DNA of 32,718 nucleotides from an uncultured Bacilli bacterium. Lineage in GTDB: Bacteria > Bacillota_I > Bacilli_A > RF39 > UBA660. The first letter of the stretch is position 1, and each line of letters opens with the position of its first letter. The notes beneath the pieces were generated by a model, which saw only the letters and a list, made by a program, of their open reading frames with translations, did no database searches and was not told the DNA's origin. Where the stretch lies: NCBI GenBank assembly GCA_934085595.1, contig CAKOHK010000012.1:1-32718 (forward strand), given 5' to 3'. A program made the position numbers and the translations under genes. Positions 7,901-14,995 of the stretch are shown one piece after another.

Positions 7901-8028
7901 CCTTTCATTTGTATTAGTTTAGTTAATTGTCCATTAGTTAATGATGATAGGTCATCTAAATTGTATTCAATTTTACTTTTATATTTAGAAAGTATTCTGT
8001 TATCTCTTATGTTTGAAAAAAAGCCCAT
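4939..8028 (-). CDS. 1029-aa protein of unknown function with an ADP-ribosyltransferase-like C-terminal pattern
   Basis: A large protein with no signal peptide or membrane helix, so probably cytoplasmic. The first 650 residues are mostly charged helical sequence. A compact domain follows at about 740-960: HAINPG (H752), then LSTSLI with S-T-S at 788-790, then YNEVVLRR with E866, then CILCFDG and RVPIYMINRKQY. The spaced H ... STS ... EVVL order loosely recalls ADP-ribosyltransferases, but the distance from STS to E is longer than in known toxins, so this is weak. The start ATG has GGATGTG upstream, just after the terminator of the glycine-rich gene. The 53-aa gene overlaps its end. Confidence 0.8.
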   Translation of the reverse strand: MGFFSNIRDNRILSKYKSKIEYNLDDLSSLTNGQLTKLIQMKGQIPLVMGKTVVYIDSDVLNTILKSSTLKEGIEEYCLDRFLKGKDTIKVNDLDSDFIEKNKDKLLIGKLPDELLERYYKRELSSSDIIDNIELFSSMDMFNSINIANFCVDSRLGHFLSKLSLSDLKDILKYSKTEFMYMFEYKGFKVSEKISSILDSDSEDVFKNITNYMYDLSHNITSYGHKNEHLDEIGKHNIFKYLKENMNEMFFDDRLFRASLKGSTYEMISYKSNHIAEFESLIEDNFKKDDEVDKILDRALLSFRIAEPDYYRMIKVSDKTKGFFLPEEAPKELKEKYYQGNLSYEDVMSNPSYFAHTNISLGLLKLNNALKGRMSNEFMLELLKNNSSIDDINRAFKSVLGKEGFESITSFEKCNEALEKYYKDKRLTYEDLLNFEKIGIKFKDSEEVKANMRKSGLLEKSFMNSDVRMFTNEMVDNFGMDIIRTLSEYHTSKAMDVLVRCMEDKDELSKMKEWFAYLKENDLLDKSMIIKTAASYDKCGQLITSILDGKAKLTEEQVSNLKLVLNNENEYKVASAEELASYKEHKAKILEEKFKSDDLEAVKASIYRILFDNFEGCNVIKNINNLRDEYLKSNYIDKGYLEPDLLATIAIIKDIGSFQGTAEELRSRYEEIIKIGTILNVAQVGEKMDKAYGKVWNGVMFHPENQKDIKKYQVKGVDGKECKVDITGKPISPDDVIDVYELDKEPFALLVHAINPGETPDVEFVDIGESLYENPSVWNSFDGATSLSTSLITDKHIEMFGSRQANFKNKLYYGFNHVADDSVFHAVPKDAGTAHGGGVVFPDNAYDYSALPSKTISDGYKEDYNEVVLRRKSNVETNDFDGKIQPTCILCFDGTISEESRLAAQYFRVPIYMINRKQYLKTKEEKMSKYEQGKIDTFGFQDIDYLLSSPCASIYSEIDSKKLCLQLCDDALSKGIINQNEYLERINYIFSVYSKINNSRDPRFLDDLKKRIDSISQSMKESETNEIRL

Positions 8029-8046
8029 GTTTTCACATCCTTTATA

Positions 8047-8079
8047 AAGATAAAATGTGCCAAAAGCACATTTTATCTT
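8047..8079 (-). terminator. Terminator containing the stop codon of the glycine-rich gene
   Basis: A perfect 14-base stem (8047-8060 with 8066-8079) with a five-base loop. The TAA stop at 8073-8075 lies inside the first arm as transcribed. It separates the glycine-rich gene from the 1029-aa gene. Confidence 0.8.
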
Positions 8080-9581
8080 GCGTTTCTTATTATGACTATT
8101 CCAGAACCGCCTTTACCTCCGGTAGAAGTACTTGCTGCACCTCCGCCACCTGAGCCTGTATTTGCTGTAGCATCATATCCATTAGCGCTATATCCGTTTC
8201 CAGCTCCTCTTCCTGCTCCGGCTGAAATACCTGCTACTGAAGTTCCTAGTGTTCCTATATTTTGCTTTCCACATCCGCCTGAGCCACCAGAAGCATATAA
8301 TTCTCCTCCTGATTCGCCAAATTCACGTGTAGTTGTTCCTTGTCCTTTACCACCAGAAGCTGCGTTCCCATTCCATGATGCATTTACTCCGTTGCCACCA
8401 TCTTGTCCACCTTGAGTGGCTGCCCTTGCTAAATCAAGTCCTCCGGCTCCACCACCGGAACCTCCAGCTCCACCGTTAGGTGCAGAGCCAGTGCTTCCAC
8501 CATTTACACTTGTGTTAAATGCTGCAGTAATACCGCCTTGTGCGTTACTTGCTCCTCCGGCTCCAATTACTATTGAATAAGTTCCACTTGTCTTAGATAT
8601 GAAAATGTTTTTTACTGTTTTGGTGTAGCCTCCACCGCCACCACCGCCTCCAGTATAGTGTTCAGAACTTATGCCACCTCCGGCACCGCCTCCTACTAGA
8701 AAAGCATCTATATTTGCTGTTTTGTTAAACTTTAATGTTCCATCTGTCAAAAGTTTTACTTTCCAGTTATCATTACCTTCGTTTACAATTGTACAATTTC
8801 CTGTATAAGTAAATACCGGATCGCTTCCAGCACTTGCGTTTGCACAGCTATAATTTTCTGCGATTTGATTATATTTAATTGGTGTATAACCACCATCTTT
8901 AAAATATAAACTGCATTTTGTTTTTGAGCCTCCTGTAATTATTAACCTTTTTCCGCTTGTATCATATTCTACTTCTGATCCATTTGTGCAAGTATAACTT
9001 TCTAAAGTATAGTCTTTTTCTTCATCTAGTTTATCAACTAGTACATTATCTACATATAAGGCTGTTGTTTCATAATCATAGTGATAGTAATCTAATTTTA
9101 TTTCTGTATATGTATTTAATACTTCTATATTATCAACATTATTAAATCCATAGCCTCCGAATACCATAAGTGATAACGTCTTTGTTTCGCTACTATTATT
9201 AGTTATCATTAAAGATATAGTTCTAGTAGTAGTTATGCCTCCAAATGATGGTTCTAAATAATCGCTTGCATATACCACTTCTAAATCGCTATTATTTAAA
9301 TATGCTAATTTATAATTAGTACTTATAGCATTTAAACTTGTTATCTCTATAGTGTGTTCTTTTCTTCCTGGTTCGATATCTATAGTATAAGTATTTTCAT
9401 TATCTATTTTAATTGAATATAATAATTCCGAAATATACATTTCATTACTTCTGTAACCCTGTGTATTTATTGTAAATGTTGCATAACTTACTGCTAGTAT
9501 AGGACATAAACCTATTACAATAAAAAATACAAATATATACTTATTAAATAAATAATTAATATTACTTCTAATATCTTTCAT
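8073..9581 (-). CDS. Modular surface protein, shared N-terminal module plus glycine-rich domain
   Basis: A 502-aa protein. Residues 16-36 form a hydrophobic signal/anchor ending ILAVSYATFT, reminiscent of SipW-type or TasA-like signals. Residues 37-230 are a beta-rich module shared with the 554-aa protein at 31036-32700; ISELLYSIKIDNENTY is identical in both. Residues about 290-502 are a glycine-rich domain with GGGGGGGG, many GG and GAGG runs, and the terminal GGSGIVIIR, as seen in glycine-rich adhesin or tail-fibre-like proteins. It is probably exported and cell associated. It is a single-gene unit with its own promoter (9605-9634) and a terminator over its stop. No lipobox or LPxTG motif is seen. 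Confidence 0.85.
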   Translation of the reverse strand: MKDIRSNINYLFNKYIFVFFIVIGLCPILAVSYATFTINTQGYRSNEMYISELLYSIKIDNENTYTIDIEPGRKEHTIEITSLNAISTNYKLAYLNNSDLEVVYASDYLEPSFGGITTTRTISLMITNNSSETKTLSLMVFGGYGFNNVDNIEVLNTYTEIKLDYYHYDYETTALYVDNVLVDKLDEEKDYTLESYTCTNGSEVEYDTSGKRLIITGGSKTKCSLYFKDGGYTPIKYNQIAENYSCANASAGSDPVFTYTGNCTIVNEGNDNWKVKLLTDGTLKFNKTANIDAFLVGGGAGGGISSEHYTGGGGGGGGYTKTVKNIFISKTSGTYSIVIGAGGASNAQGGITAAFNTSVNGGSTGSAPNGGAGGSGGGAGGLDLARAATQGGQDGGNGVNASWNGNAASGGKGQGTTTREFGESGGELYASGGSGGCGKQNIGTLGTSVAGISAGAGRGAGNGYSANGYDATANTGSGGGGAASTSTGGKGGSGIVIIRNAR

Positions 9582-9604
9582 ATATCTTCTCCATTACTAT
9601 AATA

Positions 9605-9634
9605 ATTTTAATACATTTTTATATTGTTTGTCAA
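9605..9634 (-). promoter_or_regulatory. Promoter of the glycine-rich surface protein gene
   Basis: TTGACA (9629-9634), an 18-base spacer and TAAAAT (9605-9610), with GGAGAAG just before the ATG at 9581. Unlike the promoter at 52-84 there is no homopolymer in the spacer, so this family member is probably constitutively positioned. Confidence 0.65.
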
Positions 9635-9640
9635 TTTAAA

Positions 9641-9668
9641 AGAAAGCAAATTATTCACTTGCTTTCTT
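9641..9668 (-). terminator. Terminator overlapping the end of the TcdA-like gene
   Basis: AAGAAAGCAA and TTTGCTTTCTT (9641-9668) pair around the stop codon on the minus strand and are followed by TTAAATT. It ends transcription just before the -35 of the next gene. Confidence 0.7.
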
Positions 9669-10337
9669 ATTCATTATGTCATTTATAATATGGTTTGTTA
9701 TATAAAGACCCCCTACTGCTGGAACATATGCGTTAGATGCTAACATTCCTGTATTTAGTCCTTTTTCTGTACTTGATACTACAGTTACATTTTTCATTAT
9801 TTCTTTATCTCTTATTGCTCTTCTTATTTTTTTAGCAAGTGGGTCGTAATCTGTTTTATCAAGTGTAGTTATTTGTATTTTAGATGCATCTAATTTATTA
9901 GCCATTCCCATTGATGATATCAATTTTACATTTCTTTTATGACATTCTTTAATTAAGCTTATTTTAACAAGTACTGTATCACATGCATCTATAATATAAT
10001 CATAGTTTTCCATAAATAATAGCTCTATATTATCTTCTGTTATTTTAGTATTAATTATATTTACTTTAGCTTCTTTATTAATTAGTTTTATTCTTTTCTT
10101 CCATTCTTTTGTTTTATATTTATTGTTATTAAATCTAGTTACTACTATTTGTCTATTAATATTACTTGGTTTAATAGTATCATAGTCTACTAGAGTAAAT
10201 CTTCCTACTCCACTTCTAACTAGGCTTTCGACTACGTATCCACCTACTCCTCCAAGTCCTATTATAAGAATATTTAAATGTTTAAGTTTATCTACATTAG
10301 ATGTTCCTATTAAGTTTTCTAATCTATTTAAATTCAT
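9651..10337 (-). CDS. tcdA: TcdA-like E1 enzyme (tRNA t6A dehydratase family)
   Basis: A 228-aa ThiF/E1-like ATP-dependent enzyme. The adenylation motif is GLGGVGG (27-33), followed by LVDYDTIKPSNINRQ, the acidic and Arg/Gln residues that hold ATP-Mg, then IDACDTV. A basic stretch DPLAKKIRRAIR follows in the second half. In TcdA (CsdL/YgdL) this fold cyclises tRNA N6-threonylcarbamoyladenosine. I start it at ATG 10335-10337, directly after AAGGAGAAG; an upstream in-frame ATG has no ribosome site. It is slightly shorter than the usual 240-270 aa at the C-terminus. It is the only gene behind the structured leader at 10398-10540. Confidence 0.85.
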   Translation of the reverse strand: MNLNRLENLIGTSNVDKLKHLNILIIGLGGVGGYVVESLVRSGVGRFTLVDYDTIKPSNINRQIVVTRFNNNKYKTKEWKKRIKLINKEAKVNIINTKITEDNIELLFMENYDYIIDACDTVLVKISLIKECHKRNVKLISSMGMANKLDASKIQITTLDKTDYDPLAKKIRRAIRDKEIMKNVTVVSSTEKGLNTGMLASNAYVPAVGGLYITNHIINDIMNKKASE

Positions 10338-10397
10338 AAACTTCTCCTTTAGCACAAATATTATACCAAAATAAAATCCTAGTGTAAATATAGTGTA

Positions 10398-10540
10398 ATA
10401 AAACTCGCGAGTCTCCGCAAGTGGTAGGACACATAATATACTTGGGATTTTGCATAAGATGCAACATTCAACGCTATATACTAATTAGTCCCCCTATATA
10501 ATTACATAGCCGGTTTATGTGCTATATCAACATCTAGGTT
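10398..10540 (-). ncRNA. Candidate structured RNA upstream of the TcdA-like gene
   Basis: A roughly 140-nt transcript is delimited by an extended -10 promoter (10547-10575) and a terminator CTTGCG/CGCGAG (10404-10421) followed by TTTTATT. Inside, GCACATAA near the 5' end pairs with TTATGTGT near the 3' end as a closing stem. GCTAT...ATAGC with AATTA/TAATT forms one arm, and TTGCAT-ctt-ATGCAA another. The region is less AT-rich than other spacers. I see no signature of a known riboswitch, T-box, SRP RNA or tmRNA. A 6S-like RNA or a new leader for the downstream gene are the two readings. Confidence 0.55.
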
Positions 10541-10546
10541 AATTTA

Positions 10547-10575
10547 ATGATATCATAGCAATATTTATATTTCAA
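10547..10575 (-). promoter_or_regulatory. Promoter of the candidate structured RNA and TcdA-like gene
   Basis: TTGAAA (10570-10575), a 17-base spacer and TATCAT (10547-10552) preceded by TGA. This is the same form as the small-RNA promoters at 89-117 and 26874-26902. Confidence 0.7.
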
Positions 10576-10687
10576 TAACTTTTACAAAACTTTACATATT
10601 GCAGTTATAATTATTGCCAAGATAAAAATAATCTTTTATTATGCTTTTTTGAATATATCTAACTATTCTAATTTTGATAGTTTTTAA

Positions 10688-10693
10688 TATAAT
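10688..10693 (+). promoter_or_regulatory. -10 element placed for a leaderless flippase mRNA
   Basis: TATAAT ends only five bases before the ATG at 10699 and no ribosome binding site is present. Transcription would start at or next to the A of the start codon. The -35 region (about 10665-10671) is poor. Confidence 0.5.
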
Positions 10694-10698
10694 TAAAT

Positions 10699-12003
10699 AT
10701 GATTAATAAAATCAAAAATAATATATTTTTTAAATCTACTTTAATATTATTACTTGGTGGGATTATAGGAAAATGTGTTGGATTTTTTATTAAAATTATA
10801 GTTACTAGAAATCTAGGTACTCATGGGATGGGACTTTATAGTTTATTAAATCCTAGTATTGCTCTTATAACTACTATTGCTACATTTAGTTATCCTACTG
10901 GTATAAGTGCTCTTGTATCAAGAAAAAAGTATGATAGTAAGACTTTAATATATTCTATAACTATTGTTTCTTTTTTGATAAATCTTGTTTTTATTATTTT
11001 GATTTGTTTATTTTCTTCTTTTATATCATCTTATTTACTTAAAGAATCATCTTTAAAGTTACCTATTATTTTTGCTAGTTTTACTTTACCATTTGTAAGC
11101 ATTTCTTCTATAATTAAAGGATACTTTTGGGGTAAACAAAATATGTATCCATATATGCTTTCTAATTTCTTAGAACAAGTTGGTAGGATTATATTAATTG
11201 GTTTATTTATTAAAAAGTTTATTAGTATTAGTCCTAGCGCAGCTATATGTTTTATATTATGTACTAATATGATATGTGAAGTATTATCACAATTTGTTAT
11301 GCTTAGGTTTAAGCCTAAAGAAAAAATTAATATTTTTAAGCTTAAGTTTAATTTAAATTATATTAAAGATTTATTTAAAATATGTATTCCATCTACTAGT
11401 AGTAAGATACTTGGAAGTATTGCTTATTTTTTTGAGCCTATTATTCTTAGCAATACTCTTTTATATCTTGGTTATAGTAATGAGTATATAGTTTATGAAT
11501 ATGGTGTTATAAATGCTTATGCTTTATCACTTTTGTTATTACCTGCTTTCTTTGTACAAAATATGTCTACTGCTTTAGTCCCTGAGGTGTCTTATCAATA
11601 TTCTCTTAAGAATTATGAAACATGTAAAAAAAGAATAAGACAAATAGTTCTTATATCTTTATTAATAGGTTCTATTAGTACTCTTGTTATATTAATTAAT
11701 CCAAAGTTCTTTTTAAATCTAATATATAATACTAATCTTGGAAGTGATTATATAAGACTTCTTGGTCCTTTTACTATATTATTTTATATAGAAGGGCCAC
11801 TTATAAGCGCTCTTGGGGCTATTAATAAAGCTAAAAGTGCTATGATAGCCACTATTATTTCTTCTTTAGTAAGACTTATAAGTATAGTAGTATTTAGTTT
11901 CTTAGGTCTTGGTATGTATAGTTTAATAATAGCTATAATTCTTAATATTATAACTTCTGTTTTAATATATTTTATAGTTATACATAAAGCATTAAAGAGT
12001 TAA
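10699..12003 (+). CDS. Polysaccharide/lipid flippase, MATE-like (SpoVB/Wzx type)
   Basis: A 434-aa membrane protein with about 12-14 hydrophobic helices. It begins with the family N-terminus: a short basic segment, then a first helix reading STLILLLGGIIGKCVGFF, then TRNLGTHGMGLYSLL. This pattern (xxxGxxGxGxYxL) is typical of the PST/MOP flippases that move undecaprenyl-linked envelope precursors; closest in style to SpoVB/YtgP proteins of Firmicutes. The substrate cannot be told. One of only two plus-strand genes here, it appears leaderless. Its 3' end overlaps the convergent DUF421 gene by 12 bases. Confidence 0.85.
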   Translation: MINKIKNNIFFKSTLILLLGGIIGKCVGFFIKIIVTRNLGTHGMGLYSLLNPSIALITTIATFSYPTGISALVSRKKYDSKTLIYSITIVSFLINLVFIILICLFSSFISSYLLKESSLKLPIIFASFTLPFVSISSIIKGYFWGKQNMYPYMLSNFLEQVGRIILIGLFIKKFISISPSAAICFILCTNMICEVLSQFVMLRFKPKEKINIFKLKFNLNYIKDLFKICIPSTSSKILGSIAYFFEPIILSNTLLYLGYSNEYIVYEYGVINAYALSLLLLPAFFVQNMSTALVPEVSYQYSLKNYETCKKRIRQIVLISLLIGSISTLVILINPKFFLNLIYNTNLGSDYIRLLGPFTILFYIEGPLISALGAINKAKSAMIATIISSLVRLISIVVFSFLGLGMYSLIIAIILNIITSVLIYFIVIHKALKS

Positions 12004-12642
12004 TTCTGCTCTTTTGATAATATATATTTTTTTATTTTTATAGAAAGCATAAAATATATCTTTTTTATCTAAATTATTATCATTTAAATAACTTAATAAC
12101 CAATTTTCATCTTTATTTATATAATCTAATGTATCTTTTTGTATTCTTCCATCTAATATTAATGGAAATGGATTATTTGATGTTAGACATAAAAAGTTAT
12201 ATTTAAATATACTTAATTTACCATTATTTTCTAGTACTGCGTATTCTACATCTTTTAAATCTTTTATGTTATTTTGCCTTAATTCACATAATAAGTCATC
12301 TAAAGTATATCTTTGTTTTATCATTTCTTTATAGTTTATAATACCTCTATTTATTATTAGGGATGGTTTACCTTCTATAATATTTCTTATTTTATTTGAT
12401 TTTAATGTTATATATCCACTTAATAATTCTAATATTAATAATATTATAATTGGAATAACTGTAAGCCATAGAGAATCTTTATAGTTTTCAATACTAATAG
12501 CGACTAATTCAGCAATTAATATATTAACTACCATATCTTGTACAGATAACTGACCTATTTCTCTTTTACCCATAAGTCTTATAACAATTAAAATAAGAAG
12601 ATAGAAAAGCATAGTTCTAAAAGATACTATTAATAAAGACAT
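11992..12642 (-). CDS. DUF421/YetF-family membrane protein
   Basis: A 216-aa protein. Three N-terminal membrane helices (about 4-22, 28-50, 57-78) include the conserved RLMGKREIGQLSVQDMVV segment. They are followed by the cytoplasmic YetF-type domain: GKPSLIINRG, then KQRYTLDDLLCELRQNNI, then VEYAVLENNGKLSIF. In spore formers such proteins affect spore-germination or envelope traits; the biochemical role is unknown. Length is typical. A ribosome site AGGTGAT precedes the ATG at 12642. It is convergent with the flippase and divergent from the small membrane gene at 12703. Confidence 0.88.
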   Translation of the reverse strand: MSLLIVSFRTMLFYLLILIVIRLMGKREIGQLSVQDMVVNILIAELVAISIENYKDSLWLTVIPIIILLILELLSGYITLKSNKIRNIIEGKPSLIINRGIINYKEMIKQRYTLDDLLCELRQNNIKDLKDVEYAVLENNGKLSIFKYNFLCLTSNNPFPLILDGRIQKDTLDYINKDENWLLSYLNDNNLDKKDIFYAFYKNKKIYIIKRAELTL

Positions 12643-12668
12643 AAAATCACCTATTTATATTATGTGTA

Positions 12669-12697
12669 TTCATATTTATTTTAAACATAAATATAAT
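12669..12697 (+). promoter_or_regulatory. Promoter for a leaderless small membrane protein mRNA
   Basis: TTCATA (12669-12674), a 17-base spacer and TATAAT (12692-12697), with exactly five bases between the -10 and the ATG at 12703. This is the same spacing as at the flippase gene. No Shine-Dalgarno sequence fits in the remaining space. Confidence 0.6.
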
Positions 12698-12702
12698 TTA
12701 GT

Positions 12703-13050
12703 ATGAAAAAGATTATTGATTATTTAAAAGTTATAATGATGTATTTTGGATTAATTATAGGGTATTTACTTATAATAAGTATATTTTATTATTTTGAATT
12801 ATTTAGTTTTAAAGTTATAAATATTATTACTTATTTATATATGATTATTATATCTATATTATGTGGTATAAAAATATCTAAAGTTATTCGTAAGAAGGGA
12901 TATTTAAATGGTTTTATAGTTGGAGGAAGTATATCTTTATTATTTACTTTTATTACTTTAATAATGGGAGTATTTAGTTTTTCTTCTTTAGTTTATTATT
13001 TAACACTAATACTATGTTTTATGGTTGGTGGGATAATTGGTGTAAAATAA
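12703..13050 (+). CDS. Small four-helix membrane protein (TIGR04086-like)
   Basis: A 115-aa protein that is nearly all membrane: four hydrophobic helices (about 11-34, 38-57, 72-90, 94-113) separated by a short basic loop ISKVIRKKGYLNGFIVGG. This loop and the helix pattern recall the TIGR04086 family of Firmicutes membrane proteins of unknown function. The call rests on architecture, so an unrelated small membrane protein is possible. The gene has its own promoter, appears leaderless, and faces the ten-gene array from the opposite strand across a shared hairpin. Confidence 0.65.
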   Translation: MKKIIDYLKVIMMYFGLIIGYLLIISIFYYFELFSFKVINIITYLYMIIISILCGIKISKVIRKKGYLNGFIVGGSISLLFTFITLIMGVFSFSSLVYYLTLILCFMVGGIIGVK

Positions 13051-13071
13051 AATAGAAGATGACTTCTATTT
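13050..13071 (-). terminator. Terminator at the downstream end of the ten-gene array
   Basis: AAATAGAAG and CTTCTATTT pair around a four-base loop. On the minus strand the hairpin is followed by TATTTTAC. It also lies at the 3' end of the convergent plus-strand gene, where its T-tract is poorer. Confidence 0.65.
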
Positions 13072-14014
13072 AAAGTGATTTTTTTACTAAAAGCATATCT
13101 GATGAAGTAACATTATTATATCTTTCTATTAATTCTCTTGGGTCACTTAAAGATAAAGATATTTTATTATATTCTTCTTCATATGCTTTTTTTAATTCTT
13201 CATATTTATTTATTTCATTTAATAATATGTCTTTTGTTTTTAATACTTCTAAAAGTGCTTTGTTATTTATTTCTTTTTGAGTAGTTTTAAAGGATTTAAG
13301 CAAGTTTATTTCATATATTAATATTCTTAGTAATGAGTTTATTTTGTTATATTTATAATCTTTAATTATTTTAATAGATGATAAAGATAGAACTACTAGA
13401 TATAAAGATGATAAAAGATAAAGGTTAGCATTATATTTTTCGTTTTTTATAGTATCTTTATCATAAGTATATGTACATAATCTTTGAGTAGGTTTATCTA
13501 CTGTATCATCTATGTTGCCTATATAGTACTCTTCTCTTTCAAAAGATGGACTCATAGATGTTATATCATAATCTAAATAATCATCTAATAATAAGTTTGA
13601 ACCCGTAACATCATAATACTTTGATGTTCTACTTCCATCATAACGCCATGGTTCGATTAATTTTATATATACTTTATCTTTATCATTATTATATGTTGTT
13701 TCATATACTTTTTCTTTAGGTTCTTTGTCTTTTTCATATTCTGTTATTGTTAAAGAACATGTTAAATCTTCTCCTGAGATTTGTTTTGAAATTGGTTTTA
13801 TTAAAAATGGAGTTATTAAAAGAGTACTATAGGCTGAAATATATAATATTATTTTTTTATAAAATGAAAGTAAATTTTTTCTATATTTTTTAATAGAGTT
13901 TTTATATTCTAATTTTTGTAGACTATAATCACTATGATTTTCTTTTATAATTTCTTTAGTACTTTCTAAATTAGAAAGTGTTTCATATAGTTTATCAATA
14001 TCATATTCTTCCAT
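13070..14014 (-). CDS. Array member 10 (most downstream), two-helix membrane protein, unknown family
   Basis: A 314-aa protein and the most divergent copy of the tandem family. The N-terminal helix (1-50) is charged, membrane helices are at about 53-73 and 197-217, and the central region is about 120 residues. Family landmarks survive in weak form: YEKDKEPK in place of the YTYEEG..P motif, VYIKLIEPW, YYDVTGS, and LSLSDPRELIERYNN near residue 288. The central domain is richer in Tyr than in its neighbours and has a Cys-Thr-Tyr-Thr segment before the second helix. A good ribosome site AAAGGAG precedes the ATG, 21 bases after member 9. It is the last gene before the array terminator. Confidence 0.8.
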   Translation of the reverse strand: MEEYDIDKLYETLSNLESTKEIIKENHSDYSLQKLEYKNSIKKYRKNLLSFYKKIILYISAYSTLLITPFLIKPISKQISGEDLTCSLTITEYEKDKEPKEKVYETTYNNDKDKVYIKLIEPWRYDGSRTSKYYDVTGSNLLLDDYLDYDITSMSPSFEREEYYIGNIDDTVDKPTQRLCTYTYDKDTIKNEKYNANLYLLSSLYLVVLSLSSIKIIKDYKYNKINSLLRILIYEINLLKSFKTTQKEINNKALLEVLKTKDILLNEINKYEELKKAYEEEYNKISLSLSDPRELIERYNNVTSSDMLLVKKSL

Positions 14015-14035
14015 ATTAACTCCTTTTTTATTATA

Positions 14036-14995
14036 TTATTTTTTTAAAGTCATCGTTTCTTGTTTAAGTTTTCTTATAAGTTCATCATATCTTTCTAATA
14101 ATTCACTAGGATCACTTAAAAGATATTTATTTTTAGAAAACAAACTATTCCATTCTTTTGTTAATTCTTCACTCATACTTATTAAATTATTTATTGTATT
14201 TATTAAAATATCTATATTAGCTTTAAGAATATTTATATTATCAGAATTACTTATTTCATTAATAGATTCTTGTATTTTTATTAATTGTGAGTTTAATATA
14301 CCTTTTTCATATTCGGATTTATATGCCGCTTCAAGTATTATGTATCCTAAAGCAATAGCTACTAGACTTAAATACATTCTTGTATTTGCATTACATTTTG
14401 CATTATCATAATCTAAAGTTTCTATTATAAGTTTTTTTGATTCTTCTATATTTTCTGTTTCTTTACTTTCATCTATAAACTCCATAGTACTTGAAGTTTT
14501 AGCTACTCTAGTTAAATCTAAATCATAATAGTCAAGGGGTGAAGTTAATTCTATATCTGATACATCATATGTGATAATATTTCTATAGCCAAGTTTATTA
14601 TATGGCTCTGTTAAAATTATATATGCTTTCTTACTTTCTTCATCTTTTACATCAGATAATAATACTTCTTCACTATTAACTGTAGGCGTCATTCCTTCTT
14701 CATAAGTATATGTTGTTTTTGGAATAATAGTGTATGAATCTTTTCTTTTTTTAAAATTACTGACTAACGCTAAAGGAGCAGAAGCCATTATAGTGAGAGC
14801 TAAAATAAATGTAAATGAACTTGCTATTAATTTCTTTTGATATTTTCTTTTTATTCTTAATTGTCTTTTTAATTCATTTGTTAATTCCTTATAATAAATA
14901 TTTCTTTGGGTAAGTAAATCAATTGTTTCATCTAGTTTATCAAGTAATTCTTTAAGCATTTCTTCATCACTTTCAATATAACTATAACTATTCAT
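14036..14995 (-). CDS. Array member 9, two-helix membrane protein, unknown family
   Basis: A 319-aa protein. It has an acidic N-terminal start (MNSYSYIESDEE), a strongly basic run before the first membrane helix (RQLRIKRKYQKK, then about 57-79), and a second helix at about 205-223. The central domain keeps TYTYEEGMTP, YIILTEPYNKLGYRNIITYD and SPLDYYDLDL. The tail ends with YLLSDPSELLERYDELIRK. The last codons of member 8 overlap its start by eight bases, the only overlap in the array. By sequence it groups with members 5-8. Confidence 0.82.
   Translation of the reverse strand: MNSYSYIESDEEMLKELLDKLDETIDLLTQRNIYYKELTNELKRQLRIKRKYQKKLIASSFTFILALTIMASAPLALVSNFKKRKDSYTIIPKTTYTYEEGMTPTVNSEEVLLSDVKDEESKKAYIILTEPYNKLGYRNIITYDVSDIELTSPLDYYDLDLTRVAKTSSTMEFIDESKETENIEESKKLIIETLDYDNAKCNANTRMYLSLVAIALGYIILEAAYKSEYEKGILNSQLIKIQESINEISNSDNINILKANIDILINTINNLISMSEELTKEWNSLFSKNKYLLSDPSELLERYDELIRKLKQETMTLKK

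Noticed and set aside
8092..8415. Plus-strand proline-rich open frame opposite the glycine-rich domain
   Set aside because: It arises from reading glycine codons (GGN) in reverse as proline (CCN). The minus-strand gene has a promoter, ribosome site and signal peptide.
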